Assembly: GCA_016928435.1 (NCBI GenBank)
Contig: JAFGKT010000019.1
Coordinates: forward strand, 1-64,000
Source of the DNA: Sedimentisphaerales bacterium
Lineage (GTDB): Bacteria > Planctomycetota > Phycisphaerae > Sedimentisphaerales > SM23-30
Length of the DNA stretch: 64,000 nucleotides
Direction: 5' to 3'
Each line of letters opens with the position of its first letter. The first letter of the stretch is position 1. A program made the translations under genes and the position numbers. The notes below the pieces were generated by a model. That model was given only the letters and a program-made list of their open reading frames with translations, ran no database searches and was not told the DNA's origin. Positions 51,180-61,419 of the stretch are shown in pieces.

Positions 51180-54002
51180 ATGAACAGAGCGAAGCATCAA
51201 GGTCGAACCATCATAAATGCGGCTTTCTTGACAGCGATCATTCTCACAATCACCTGCCCTCCCTCAGCTCAGGCCGCCGACAGCACCATTTCCTTTGCCA
51301 CCGACGGCCGCCAAGCCGAAGCCGAATATCTTTGGCAAGAAAGTTCTAGTGTTTTCACTCTGGAAGGAGTTAACAGGCCCATTCGAAATCTGGATGGCCA
51401 AAACGCCTTTGTAATCTATCGTTTCGATGTCACCGGAGTCCAAGATGCTACCTTACGCGTCAATGTGCTAAACAGCTTCGCCCTAAGTGTCAGCAACGAC
51501 GGCCAACTGTTCACCGAAATAGACCGCCAAGCCGCAGCCGGAATGAGAAATTACGGCATAAAAACCTACGACCTCGACCAGTTCCTGCCCTCGTCTTTCC
51601 GTTATCTATATGTCAAAATCGAACATGGCGCCGTCGAACAATTCAATGGCGGTTTCGGAGCGTGCATAATCGCCATTGAGTTAGAGCTGCAAGGCCTTCC
51701 CGACATAGCCGCCGCCCAAGTGGCCCAAACAGCCACACCCATAATAATAGATGCCCAATTCGACGAGCCCGACTGGCAAAACGCGCAACCGCTCAGTACC
51801 TTATCCGACCATCTAATGATGAGTATGCCCCGCAGAGCTGCCACCTTCAAAATCTGCTACGACCAAAATCACATCTATGTCGCTGCGCAATGCGAACAAC
51901 CCAACGCCGACCAGATACAGCCCACCACCCTCGTCAACGATTCAGTCATCACTTCCGATGATTGCGTCGAACTCTTTCTCATGCCGCCGACCGGCCCGCA
52001 ATACTACCACATCGCAATCAACCTCGCGGGAACCATCTTCGACGAACAAGGCGAACAAGGACCCGCATCATACAATTCCCAAGCTCGCATAGCTACCCGC
52101 TCTGACAGCGACGGCTGGTATCTCGAAGCCGCCATACCAATCGAACCCATGCGGGCGCAGCCCCTTCAACCAGGCCAAATATGGTACGCCGAACTATATC
52201 ACCACAGCGCCGAATATGACCAGACAGCCGCTTGGACCTGCGCCGAAGCCGCCGGGTTCCTCGCCAGACATCGCTTTGGTACTCTCGAACTCACCCCCCC
52301 TGCCGACCAACCGCTGCCCGCCGTCAATCTCACCATGCAAGACAACCCTACTATGGGCCAAAACAGCGTTGCATGTTCTTGGACCACGGACCTAGACGCC
52401 GGCCAATACGAATTGCAGCTTACCATGTTGCCCGTTCGATCCCCCTATCTGTCCCAAGAACTGCAAAACCTCGAACAAATGAATCCGCGTACCACGGTGG
52501 TACCCTGGCCCCAAAACCCCAACGAAAATTCCGTCACCACCCAATACCTGCTCGACCGCTTCGGCACCTATCACCTGTTAGCCCAACTGCACCATCGCGA
52601 CACCGGACAAACCGTCAGTCGCGCCTTGCTCAGCCAAACCATCACCCTCCAAGACCTGCGCCCCATGGAGGTAACCCTACAGCAGCCTTTCGTCAGCACC
52701 GAAAGCGAATTGCCCATCCATATCCAGTTGAATCTAACCAATGAAAACCTTTATGGCACTTCCTTGAACGTAACCCTCACCGACGCCTCCAACCAAGTCA
52801 TAACAACCTTAGCTCCCTCCGTCGATCAAAGTCAAATTGACATCACCTTGCCCATCGCCGACTTACAGCCCGGATCATACAAAATCACCTTCAATCTCAC
52901 AGACGCCGAAGGCGCCCAAATCACCGCCATCGAAAAAGACCTCACCAAATACGTAGCTCCAGGCACGCCCCGCAGCGTAACCATCGACGAGAACGGCGTC
53001 TGTTATGTTGATGGTGAGCCGACACTGCCCATGGGATTCATGCTCGGCGGCGCCACCCCAGAAGCCGCAGCCGCCGGATATAACGTCGCTGTCTGGTCCT
53101 GTGAACATGGAACCTTAGAAGATCGAGCAAACCTGCCCCAGGCCCAAGAAGTCGGCATTATGGGAATACTCCATATATGCAACTACCTCCGAGGCAATAA
53201 CGACTTTGAAGGCATACGAACTCGCGTCTCACAACTAAAAAATGAACCCGGATTGTTCGCTTGGTACCTCGCGGACGAACCCGAAGCATACGGCGATACC
53301 CCCGAAATCCTACGCCGTGCCTATAACATCATTAAAAGCATCGACCCATGCCATCCCGTTTACGTCGCTACCAATCGACCCCCGATGCTCAGATCATACA
53401 ATGGCTGCGCCGACATCATCGCCACCGACCCATACCCGGTACCAATGCACTCCCTTTCCATGGTGGCCGCATGGACCCAAGCCACTCACGATGCCGCCCG
53501 AACGCACAATCAAGCCGCGTGGGTAATACCCCAAGGCTTCGCTTATAACGACATCGGAGGCGGTGGCCGTACCCCAACAGACAGCGAATTCCGTACCATG
53601 ATAGCGACAGCGCTAATCCACGGCGTAAAAGGCATAACCTGGTGGCCCTACAGCGTACCACGCCGAAACTATTGGGACACCATGGTCACAATCGCACACG
53701 ATGTCCGCCAAATCGAATCATGGATTCTATTCGGCACCAATGTCCCAGATATGCCCCCAGGACCACAAATCCAAGACAACATCCACTGGCGCGCATTCCT
53801 ATACCAAAACCAAGTCGTCACCATAATGTCAAACCTCTCCTACGACAACCCAGCTTCCATCAACATCCCCCTACCCCCTGGAGTAACCCAATACCAAGAA
53901 ATGTTCGTTGAAAATCAAGAACCATTAACCGCCGAAAACTCCCAAGCCCAAATCACCCTCAACCCCACTCAGTCACGAGTTATTACCTTTAATTTGCCTT
54001 AA
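51180..54002 (+). CDS. Secreted multi-domain protein with CBM9 and TIM-barrel glycosidase-like domain
   Basis: A 940-residue exported protein. The signal peptide ends in SAQAADS. Residues about 30-175 may be a discoidin-like beta domain. Residues about 180-395 form a CBM9-like carbohydrate-binding domain: IIIDAQFDEPDWQNAQPL, VYDQNHIYVAAQCEQP-like, DDCVELFLMPPTGPQYYHIA and GWYLEAAIPIEPM. Beta domains follow (400-590). Residues about 590-850 look like a GH2/GH42-type TIM barrel: ENGVCYVDGEPTLPMGFML, GLFAWYLADEPEAYGDTPE with candidate acid Glu700, DIIATDPYPVPM and GVKGITWWPYS near 821-822. The last 90 residues form a beta sandwich. It probably cleaves a polysaccharide outside the cell. AAAGGA lies six bases before the ATG. 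Confidence 0.82.
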   Translation: MNRAKHQGRTIINAAFLTAIILTITCPPSAQAADSTISFATDGRQAEAEYLWQESSSVFTLEGVNRPIRNLDGQNAFVIYRFDVTGVQDATLRVNVLNSFALSVSNDGQLFTEIDRQAAAGMRNYGIKTYDLDQFLPSSFRYLYVKIEHGAVEQFNGGFGACIIAIELELQGLPDIAAAQVAQTATPIIIDAQFDEPDWQNAQPLSTLSDHLMMSMPRRAATFKICYDQNHIYVAAQCEQPNADQIQPTTLVNDSVITSDDCVELFLMPPTGPQYYHIAINLAGTIFDEQGEQGPASYNSQARIATRSDSDGWYLEAAIPIEPMRAQPLQPGQIWYAELYHHSAEYDQTAAWTCAEAAGFLARHRFGTLELTPPADQPLPAVNLTMQDNPTMGQNSVACSWTTDLDAGQYELQLTMLPVRSPYLSQELQNLEQMNPRTTVVPWPQNPNENSVTTQYLLDRFGTYHLLAQLHHRDTGQTVSRALLSQTITLQDLRPMEVTLQQPFVSTESELPIHIQLNLTNENLYGTSLNVTLTDASNQVITTLAPSVDQSQIDITLPIADLQPGSYKITFNLTDAEGAQITAIEKDLTKYVAPGTPRSVTIDENGVCYVDGEPTLPMGFMLGGATPEAAAAGYNVAVWSCEHGTLEDRANLPQAQEVGIMGILHICNYLRGNNDFEGIRTRVSQLKNEPGLFAWYLADEPEAYGDTPEILRRAYNIIKSIDPCHPVYVATNRPPMLRSYNGCADIIATDPYPVPMHSLSMVAAWTQATHDAARTHNQAAWVIPQGFAYNDIGGGGRTPTDSEFRTMIATALIHGVKGITWWPYSVPRRNYWDTMVTIAHDVRQIESWILFGTNVPDMPPGPQIQDNIHWRAFLYQNQVVTIMSNLSYDNPASINIPLPPGVTQYQEMFVENQEPLTAENSQAQITLNPTQSRVITFNLP

Positions 54003-54110
54003 TTTAGGGGCGCACAAAAAACGTTGTACCGCCCCAATCAAAATAATGTATCATTGTTTCAACATAAAAACTTTGCTAACTGATAGCTATTTGCAAAAAA
54101 GGAAACAAAC

Positions 54111-55919
54111 ATGACCAAAACAGCACTTAAACTCACCATCGTACTATGCCTTGCCCTAAGCGTTTGCATCGGCTGCTCATCATCATCCACTGCCACACCC
54201 AGATCATATTACGAAAATACATTCAGCACTCTTAAAACCCAAGCCCAAACCCACCTTGCCGAACAAGGCAGACCCGATCAAACCTACGCGGTCGGCATCG
54301 CTCCGCCCATGACCCGCATATATCACGAAGGTGGCCCTGCCCTCGCTTGGAACGGTACCATCGAAATCACCACCGCCAGAGGAGAATCCGAATACCGCGA
54401 ACTAGCTATCATCCCTATGATAGACGCCAACGACGTAACCGATATCACCGTCTCCGTCAGCCCAATGGTCTGCGCCGCTAACAACCACACCTTAGACCCC
54501 GCCACCGAAGTAAAAGCAGGACCCGTAGGATACGTAATGGCCGAAGCCATGATCGAAGAACTCATAGTCTTAACCCCGCCCCATGCTGTGCCCGATGTTC
54601 TGTGGGCAGGCATGACTGGCTTCACCGCCTATCGCGATCAGCTCCAAGGTGCCTTCATTCAGTTCGATATAGACCAAAACACCCCCGCAGGCACATACAC
54701 CGGCCAAGTCACCGTCGCGCCCCAAGGCCTAAACCCCGAATCATTCGACATCGAATTAACCGTCCTTGATTTCGTACTGCCCTACGGCGGACCAATACCA
54801 GCCCACATTAGCGGCACCAAACGACAACTGCTCCGCGATCATCGTTGCGTTTCCGGTTGGTGGGATCCGCCCATTCCCGACAAAAACGGCGACGGTGTCG
54901 TCGACTTCTACGAACTCGAACACCTCGACCAAACCGATATCGATGCCATAACTCGCAGTATCGAAGAATTCTTCGCTGTACCAGGCAACAACTACATGAT
55001 GGTCGCTACACCCGGCACCTTCGAAGGCGGTAACCTTATCGGCGGATTCCAAGATAAATACGACGAATACACCCCCAGCCAAATCGACGCTATCAAAAAC
55101 TATTGGCGAATCATGGGCAACATCCTCGCCGAACGGGACCTCCTCGACAACGCCGTCGCCTACGTTTGGGGCGAACCAACAGACTCCGTACTCGATGAAG
55201 TCCAAACCCGCTGTCAATGGGTCCACGATGCCGACCCCAGAATCAGAACCCACGTCGAAGACATACACAACAATTGTCGCCCACTACGCCAGGCAGGATA
55301 TATCAATCACCACATCCTCCTAAGCCCACACCTAGACCCCATCGCCGACGCCCCCGAAAACTGGGCTCCCGGCACCAGCCTCGGAATGTACGTATGCGTC
55401 CTGCCTCTAGGCAGCTATCCCAATCTAATGGTCGATGACTCACTTCTAGATTGCCGTGTGCTCGGTTGGCAAATGGCGCAAAGACACGTCCAAAGATTCC
55501 TCTACTGGGGCAGTCAAGCATCATTCTGGATCGGCAAAAACAGTCAAAACTTCCCCCGTACCGATTGCGGATCAATGGGCAATTACGGCGATGGCACATT
55601 AGTCCACTCACCCAACGGCGGATCATGGTACCCATCCCACCGACTCCGCAACTTCGCCGACGGTATGGAAGATTTCATCTACATCACCACCCTACAAAAC
55701 CTAATGGAGCAGTCCGACCCCGCAAACCCCGCTATCCCCAACACCATCGAATGGCAAAACGCCCGAGCAGCAGGAGCAGCAGCACTCGCCCAAGTACAAG
55801 ACGTCGTCGGAACCTCAATGAACACTCAAACGCATGACACCCAAACCCTGCTTAACGCCCGCAACGACATCGCCAACGCCATCATAACCCTAAATGCCCT
55901 ATTAGGACCAATAATGTAG
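54111..55919 (+). CDS. DUF4091-domain lipoprotein (GH123-like)
   Basis: A 602-residue lipoprotein; the lipobox LSVCIGC puts the anchor at Cys22. Residues about 60-240 form a beta sandwich (NGTIEITTARGESEYRELAI, GAFIQFDIDQNTPAGTYTGQ, FDIELTVLDFVLPYGGP). Residues about 250-600 are a TIM-barrel of the DUF4091/GH123 type: AYVWGEPTDSVLDEVQTRCQ, CRVLGWQMAQRHVQRFLYWG and SHRLRNFADGMEDFIYITTL. A perfect EF-hand-type loop, DKNGDGVVDFYEL (257-269), with ligands D, N, D, D and E, interrupts the barrel and probably binds calcium. GH123 enzymes are N-acetylgalactosaminidases; DUF4091 proteins as a whole are poorly known. It follows the CBM9 protein by 108 bases. Confidence 0.85.
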   Translation: MTKTALKLTIVLCLALSVCIGCSSSSTATPRSYYENTFSTLKTQAQTHLAEQGRPDQTYAVGIAPPMTRIYHEGGPALAWNGTIEITTARGESEYRELAIIPMIDANDVTDITVSVSPMVCAANNHTLDPATEVKAGPVGYVMAEAMIEELIVLTPPHAVPDVLWAGMTGFTAYRDQLQGAFIQFDIDQNTPAGTYTGQVTVAPQGLNPESFDIELTVLDFVLPYGGPIPAHISGTKRQLLRDHRCVSGWWDPPIPDKNGDGVVDFYELEHLDQTDIDAITRSIEEFFAVPGNNYMMVATPGTFEGGNLIGGFQDKYDEYTPSQIDAIKNYWRIMGNILAERDLLDNAVAYVWGEPTDSVLDEVQTRCQWVHDADPRIRTHVEDIHNNCRPLRQAGYINHHILLSPHLDPIADAPENWAPGTSLGMYVCVLPLGSYPNLMVDDSLLDCRVLGWQMAQRHVQRFLYWGSQASFWIGKNSQNFPRTDCGSMGNYGDGTLVHSPNGGSWYPSHRLRNFADGMEDFIYITTLQNLMEQSDPANPAIPNTIEWQNARAAGAAALAQVQDVVGTSMNTQTHDTQTLLNARNDIANAIITLNALLGPIM

Positions 55920-56059
55920 GCAGCTCCACAAAACAACGCTGCCTCATGTATTAAAACTATTTTCTTTGGTTTTTATTTGTTTTTTCTCTGCAAACCAAGT
56001 AAAATCAAATTTTTGTATTGCTTCATGATAACATAAACTAAAGAGGCCAAACATCTTAT

Positions 56060-57190
56060 ATGACTCCGTTGAATGGTATAAAACTCGATAAAGTCGGCGG
56101 CAAGTCCTTACCGCTCTACGAACAGATTCGCCGTCAAATCAAGGAATCCATCAAGGCCAGAACCATCAAGCCCGGAGACCGACTCCCAACTATGGCATCC
56201 CTCGTCAAGCTCTGGGATGTTGACTACAGTACCATAAAGGCAGCCTTTGACTTACTTGCCGAAGATGGTGTCATTAAGCTCGAACCGCGAAAAGGCGCCG
56301 TTGTTACCGGCGAAAAAAGAACTAACGTCGCCACCATCATGTTCATCAGATGGGGAGCCGACGCCTTCGTTATCGATATCGCCGACGGAATCCGACAGTA
56401 TTGCACTGAAACCAATCAAAACTTCATCTGCACCGATGCCCGACTTTCACCAGACATCTATCTCGACGCCATCTCACACCCGCCCAAAGATGTCAACGGT
56501 TTGGTTCTCATTCCATTAAACTTCCCCGAACATATTGAAGCCATAGCAAAAACCGTCCAAAACGGCATAAAAATGGTATTTGTCGATCGAGTACTGCCTG
56601 ATATCCCCGTAAGTTCAGTTACCGCGGACCACTTTGCCGCTGGCTTCCGAGCGACAACCCACTTACTCGAACTCCACAAAAAACCAGTGGTCTTTTTCGG
56701 AATGAAGCACGAACCAACCTCGTGCCAAGAACGTTCTGCCGGGTGGGCCGCCGCCATGCGACAGCATAACTATCACAGCCTCGAAGAATACATCTGGCGT
56801 GCCGACAGCAGCGAAACAGATCCCGATAGCTACATAAGCGACGTCCGACAAATGCCCAAGAAATGTGCCTTGGAGTTCATGCGAAAAAATCCACAAGATG
56901 GATATTCCGTATTAGCATGCAATGACGCCTTCGCCCAAGGATTATATCTCGCCGCCGAAGAATTGAATCTGACAATTGGAAAAGACATCCATGTCGTAGG
57001 CGTAGGCGACATGCCATATTGTGCCGTATCCAAACCACCACAAAGTTCTGTTTACCAACCAAGAAAACAACTAGGATACGAAGCCGCAAAGCTAGTACAC
57101 CAAGATATCTTAGGCCAAATAAGCCGCCCAACCCATCGTATCCTGCCCACCCAACTAAACATCAGAGCCAGCTCAGACCCCCAAGCGTAA
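56060..57190 (+). CDS. GntR-type regulator with LacI-like sugar-sensing domain
   Basis: A 376-residue regulator. Residues about 10-80 are a GntR winged helix (LPLYEQIRRQIKESIKARTI, GDRLPTMASLVKLWDVDYST, DLLAEDGVIKLEPRKG). Residues about 95-370 form a periplasmic-binding-protein-like LacI/GalR sensor (VNGLVLIPLNFPEHIEAIAK, KMVFVDRVLPDIPVSSVTAD, GYSVLACNDAFAQGLYLAAE, DIHVVGVGDMPYCAVSKPPQ). AraR of Bacillus has this same architecture and responds to arabinose. It ends the glycan-degradation region and is the natural candidate regulator for it. The upstream spacer is AT-rich. Confidence 0.9.
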   Translation: MTPLNGIKLDKVGGKSLPLYEQIRRQIKESIKARTIKPGDRLPTMASLVKLWDVDYSTIKAAFDLLAEDGVIKLEPRKGAVVTGEKRTNVATIMFIRWGADAFVIDIADGIRQYCTETNQNFICTDARLSPDIYLDAISHPPKDVNGLVLIPLNFPEHIEAIAKTVQNGIKMVFVDRVLPDIPVSSVTADHFAAGFRATTHLLELHKKPVVFFGMKHEPTSCQERSAGWAAAMRQHNYHSLEEYIWRADSSETDPDSYISDVRQMPKKCALEFMRKNPQDGYSVLACNDAFAQGLYLAAEELNLTIGKDIHVVGVGDMPYCAVSKPPQSSVYQPRKQLGYEAAKLVHQDILGQISRPTHRILPTQLNIRASSDPQA

Positions 57191-57458
57191 TATCTATCCG
57201 TGCGCACCGCCGGCATCCCTCCCTGAATAACCATCTCCATTACACTCCCGACTAAAATCCCCTGTGTCTTCGTCCCGCCTCTGGCTAACTTAAAAAAATC
57301 TGCGATAATCGGCGAAATCTGCGGATAAAATTCCCTGACCACCCAACCAACCCAAAAACCGATTTTTCCTGTCCCTCAACCAACCCATGTGGTAAAATCA
57401 CCACCCATATACTTACATTGTCATTTGTTTCCCTATAAACCAAGAGGTATTCCAAACC
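57191..57458. repeat. Spacer with D-type repeat
   Basis: Contains a phrase related to the 2158-2212 segment at about 57183-57248, then a D-type phrase at about 57292-57340 (aaaatctgcgataatcggcg, aaatctgcggataaaattcc, ctgacc), matched near 63163-63210. Confidence 0.65.
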
Positions 57459-59189
57459 GTGACAACCGCCCCCAACAATCAAACCGGCAACCCCGCTGAA
57501 AACAACAAACCGTCCTTGGACTTCATCCGCACCATCGTCGCCCAAGATTGTGAATCCAACAAATGGGGCCAACCCATCGTCACCCGCTTCCCCCCCGAAC
57601 CCAACGGTTATCTCCACATCGGCCACGCAAAAGCGTTCGGTATCGACTTCGCCGTCGCCCAGGAGTTCGGCGGACACTGCAACCTCCGATTCGACGACAC
57701 CAACCCCTGCAAGGAAGAAGAAGAATTCGTCCACGCCATCAAAGACGACATCGCTTGGATGGGATGGAAATGGAAAAACCTCTGCTTTGCCAGCGACTAC
57801 TTCCAACAGATGTACGAATACGCCGTCGAACTCATCGAAAAAGGCTTAGCCTACGTTGACGACCAATCACCTGAAGACATCCGCCAAGGACGCGGCACCT
57901 TAACCGCGCCCGGCACCAACAGCCCATACCGAGACCGACCCGTCGAAGAAAATCTCGACCTCTTTCATCGTATGCGCAACGGCGAATTCCCCGACGGCTC
58001 CCGAGTACTCCGAGCCAAAATCGACATGGCCCACCCAAACCTCAACATGCGCGACCCCGTAATGTACCGCATCCTCCACGCAACCCACCACCGGTCCGGC
58101 GACAAATGGTGCATCTACCCCATGTACGACTGGGCCCACGGACTCGAAGACTCCATCGAAAACGTAACCCATTCACTCTGCTCACTCGAATTCGAAAACC
58201 ACCGACCCCTCTACGATTGGTTCATCGACGCCATCAACAAAGACCGCCCCCAACCAATCCATCATCCCCAACAAATCGAATTCGCTCGATTCAACCTCAC
58301 TTATACCGTTATGAGCAAACGCAAGCTCCGACAACTCGTAGAAGAAGGCCACGTCAATGGCTGGGACGATCCCCGTATGCCCACTCTCTGCGGCATGCGC
58401 CGTCGTGGATTCACTCCCCAAGCAATCCGCGACTTCCTCGACCGCGTAGGCGTCGCCAAGTTCGTCGGCACCAGTGACTACGCTCTGCTCGAACATTGCG
58501 TACGCACCCACCTGAACAAAGTCGCACCCCGTATCATGGGCGTACTCAATCCCCTCAAAGTCGTCATCACAAACTACCCCGAAGGGCAAACCGAACAGCT
58601 CGACGCCGTCAACAACCCTGAAGACCCAGCCGCCGGCACCCGCCCGGTCCCATTCTCCCGCGAACTCTACATCGAACAAGATGACTTTATGGAAGACCCG
58701 CCCAAAAAATTCTTCCGACTCGCGCCAGGCCGCGAAGTACGCCTACGATACGCCTACTTCATCACCTGCACCGAAGTCGTCAAAGACGATGAGGGTAATA
58801 TCACCGAACTGCGCTGCACCTACGACCCCGAAACCAAGGGCGGTAATGCGCCCGACGGCCGAAAGGTCAAAGCAACCCTACATTGGGTCTCCGCGCAACA
58901 CGCTCTCAATGCCCAAGTAAACATCTACAACCACCTCTTCACTAACGAAGACCCCGAAAAAGTAGAAGAGGGCCAAGACTTCCTCAGTAATATCAATCCC
59001 GATTCCCTCGAAATCCAACTCAACTGCAAAATCGAACCTTCCATCGCCCAAGCCGCACCAGGAACCCACTACCAGCTCGAACGGCTAGGATATTTCTGCA
59101 TAGACCTCGAATCCAACCCCGACCGAATAATCCTAAACCGAACCGTTAACCTAAAAGACACCTACGCCAAACAGCAAACCAAACAATAA
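57459..59189 (+). CDS. glnS: Glutaminyl-tRNA synthetase
   Basis: A 576-residue class I aminoacyl-tRNA synthetase. The HIGH motif is in [35 protein letters not shown] follows, then [20 protein letters not shown], and the KMSKS-type motif in [14 protein letters not shown]. The anticodon-binding beta barrels occupy about 345-560 ([36 protein letters not shown]). The spacing matches bacterial GlnRS rather than GluRS. The start is GTG, with AAGAGGT about 11 bases upstream. A direct GlnRS means the organism need not rely on the GatCAB route for Gln-tRNA. Confidence 0.97.
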   Translation: MTTAPNNQTGNPAENNKPSLDFIRTIVAQDCESNKWGQPIVTRFPPEPNGYLHIGHAKAFGIDFAVAQEFGGHCNLRFDDTNPCKEEEEFVHAIKDDIAWMGWKWKNLCFASDYFQQMYEYAVELIEKGLAYVDDQSPEDIRQGRGTLTAPGTNSPYRDRPVEENLDLFHRMRNGEFPDGSRVLRAKIDMAHPNLNMRDPVMYRILHATHHRSGDKWCIYPMYDWAHGLEDSIENVTHSLCSLEFENHRPLYDWFIDAINKDRPQPIHHPQQIEFARFNLTYTVMSKRKLRQLVEEGHVNGWDDPRMPTLCGMRRRGFTPQAIRDFLDRVGVAKFVGTSDYALLEHCVRTHLNKVAPRIMGVLNPLKVVITNYPEGQTEQLDAVNNPEDPAAGTRPVPFSRELYIEQDDFMEDPPKKFFRLAPGREVRLRYAYFITCTEVVKDDEGNITELRCTYDPETKGGNAPDGRKVKATLHWVSAQHALNAQVNIYNHLFTNEDPEKVEEGQDFLSNINPDSLEIQLNCKIEPSIAQAAPGTHYQLERLGYFCIDLESNPDRIILNRTVNLKDTYAKQQTKQ

Positions 59190-59498
59190 CCGCACCACTA
59201 CCATCTCACCAAAAAACATCCCTTAGCCCCCGGGTCAAATCCCAGGGGTTCTAAAATGGAACACCACCAAACCTCCTCCCTGCCTGGGCCTCCCAAACCC
59301 ACATTCCCTGCCCCGACCATCCGAATCCTGTCAATCTTCTCAAAATCCGCATCCCTGTGCCGCCAAATCCAAATCGAACCACCTTTTATCCCACTACTCC
59401 AATCACGCCTCTGGCTAATTAAATCCTGATATCCTGTTATCCTGTCAAAAAACGCCCCGACCCAACCGCCATTTTCAAATCACTTCTACACTTTTATC
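59190..59498. repeat. Spacer with a B-type repeat and phrase repeats
   Basis: The B-type repeat is at 59223-59250 (CCCCCGGGTCAAATCCCAGGGG, imperfect). The following 230 bases hold scattered 'cctgtcaatcttctcaaaatccgc' and 'cgcctctggctaatt' phrases, the latter matching part of 57274-57291. No gene is seen. Confidence 0.6.
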
Positions 59499-59527
59499 TT
59501 GCAATCACCCGATCTATGCTGTAGATA
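59499..59527 (+). promoter_or_regulatory. Possible promoter for the alginate-export-type gene
   Basis: TTGCAA (59499-59504), a 17-base spacer and TAGATA (59522-59527). Confidence 0.45.
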
Positions 59528-59612
59528 ACATGTTGTTTGACAGAATGTTGGCGGAGATCAAACCGTTTTCATATCTTCCGCCCACCCATCAACATAACTG
59601 AGGATTCGTACT

Positions 59613-61091
59613 ATGACATTAGGATATTCACGGAACACTCCCGCACGCACCGCAATTCCCGCGCTAACTCTGGCCCTAACACTGTCGTTCATCCTGATAT
59701 TAGCTGCCACCGACGCCCAAGCTCAGCCCACAGCACAAAGAGAACGAACATTGGATGAACCATTCCGATTGGTCCTCGATGAGTCCGTCCCTACCACCAA
59801 ACGCGCCCTCTTCGATTGGGGCGGATGGATGCGCAGCAGTTACTGGGCTCTAAACGAACACCTCGACCGTGACTACACCGGCGCTCAAGGCGACATCTGG
59901 GAAGAAGACGGTTGTCGCAACTATACCCAACAGCAGCTAAGAATCTGGGGCCACCTCAACCTTGATCAAGCACATCAGCTCTATGCTCGTATGAGACTCG
60001 ACTATTACGATTGGCACAACAGCTACGACGGCGACGATTCCGACTTGGATGGACCCAACCTCGAACGTGGTTGGTATAACTTCCGGCTCTCCGCCGCCCA
60101 GAACGCCTACGGTTGGCAGCCCGGCGATTTCGATTTCAATATCCGCGTCGGTCGCCAATACGTAGAACTCGGCACAGGCCTCGCACTGTCCACACCTTTG
60201 GATGCCGTCGTCGGCCGACTCTATTATCGCGACTGGACCATCACAGGCCTAGGCGCCATGTCAATCCCTAGCACCTATAACGTCGATCAATCAGTTCCCG
60301 ATGACTCCAAAGAAGACCGAAGATTCTGGGGTATCGAACTTCGATACAACGGTATGCCCGATCACGAACCTTTTGCCTACTTCCTAAGCCAGGAAGACCA
60401 AGACTTCGGACACATCGTCGGCCATAATGTCTTCGGCTATAATTCCCGATACGTCGGCCTCGGGTCACGAGGCCGATTCTTCCATCGCGACCTACAATAC
60501 ACCTGCGAAGTCGTCTCAGAGTTCGGCAAAAGCCACGCTTGGTCCGCCGACACCCGAGACGTCCAAAACGTCCACGCTTGGGCCTTCGATACCGAACTAC
60601 GATACATCGTACCAGATCAGCATGATTCCCAATTCGCCGTCGAGTACGTCTTGGCTTCGGGCGACAACGATCGCGAGTTCAGCCCAACCAACACCTTAGG
60701 TGGCAATGCCGCCCACACCCCCGACCATAGCTTCATAGGCTGGGGCTATCGTAATACCGGCCTCGTACTCGCTCCCAGACTCAGCAACCTCGGCGCCGTA
60801 AGACTAGGAATGTCCAGCTACGCCCTGAACCAATACCAAATCTTCGAAAAACTCCAACTTGGTGCCGACTTCTTTTTCTTCCACAAACAACAAGCAGGTG
60901 GCGCCGCCTCCGATTCCTTCAGCGTCAACACCGATCATTATCTCGGCGCCGAACTCGATCTCTACGCCGATTGGCGCCTAACCAGTGACCTGGCCTTCAT
61001 GATAAGGTACGGCATGTTCTGGCCCGGCGATGCATTCTTCGACGGAACCTACCGACACGTACTATTCACCGGCGTAACCCTGAACTTCTAA
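59613..61091 (+). CDS. Alginate-export-family outer membrane beta-barrel protein
   Basis: A 492-residue outer membrane protein of the AlgE-like alginate export family. The signal peptide ends in ATDAQA-QPTA. The rest is a repeating pattern of amphipathic strands, including QQQLRIWGHLNLDQAHQLYA, YDWHNSYDGDDSDLDGPNLE, FDFNIRVGRQYVELGTGLAL, YYRDWTITGLGAM, FAVEYVLASGDNDREFSPTN, and a final strand HVLFTGVTLNF ending in aromatic Phe, as expected for barrel insertion. AlgE exports alginate in Pseudomonas; relatives in Planctomycetes are widespread and may transport other anionic glycans or oligosaccharides. GAGGA lies eight bases before the ATG. Confidence 0.86.
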   Translation: MTLGYSRNTPARTAIPALTLALTLSFILILAATDAQAQPTAQRERTLDEPFRLVLDESVPTTKRALFDWGGWMRSSYWALNEHLDRDYTGAQGDIWEEDGCRNYTQQQLRIWGHLNLDQAHQLYARMRLDYYDWHNSYDGDDSDLDGPNLERGWYNFRLSAAQNAYGWQPGDFDFNIRVGRQYVELGTGLALSTPLDAVVGRLYYRDWTITGLGAMSIPSTYNVDQSVPDDSKEDRRFWGIELRYNGMPDHEPFAYFLSQEDQDFGHIVGHNVFGYNSRYVGLGSRGRFFHRDLQYTCEVVSEFGKSHAWSADTRDVQNVHAWAFDTELRYIVPDQHDSQFAVEYVLASGDNDREFSPTNTLGGNAAHTPDHSFIGWGYRNTGLVLAPRLSNLGAVRLGMSSYALNQYQIFEKLQLGADFFFFHKQQAGGAASDSFSVNTDHYLGAELDLYADWRLTSDLAFMIRYGMFWPGDAFFDGTYRHVLFTGVTLNF

Positions 61092-61419
61092 ACCGAATTA
61101 TTGTCATTCCCGCGCAGGTGGGAATCCAGGAATACGATAACAGGACTTTGGCAAACCAACTCTTAATTAGTGTCTATTCGTAACCATTCGTGCTTCTCTT
61201 TTAATAGGAGCTTATACTAAAAATACAAAAAAACGCCGTCACGATGCCCAACGAAAAACTCCCTGCTCTCCCGTCAATATCGTGCTGCCGTTAAAACCCC
61301 TTGTGTTCGACAACTGCCTTTGGCAAAATAACTCTTAATTAGTGAATATTCGTGTCCATTCGTGGTTCTCTTTCACATAAACAGTTAAACAAACATTATC
61401 ATTATACGAGGTCATCAAA
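61092..61419. repeat. Spacer with E- and F-type repeats
   Basis: An E-type element lies at about 61103-61130 (gtcattcccgcgcaggtggg). F-type phrases 'cttaattagtgtctattcgt' and 'cttaattagtgaatattcgt', each followed by 'ccattcgtg-ttctctttt'-like sequence, occur at about 61161-61201 and 61335-61375; they are nearly the same sentence twice. No gene is seen. Confidence 0.7.
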
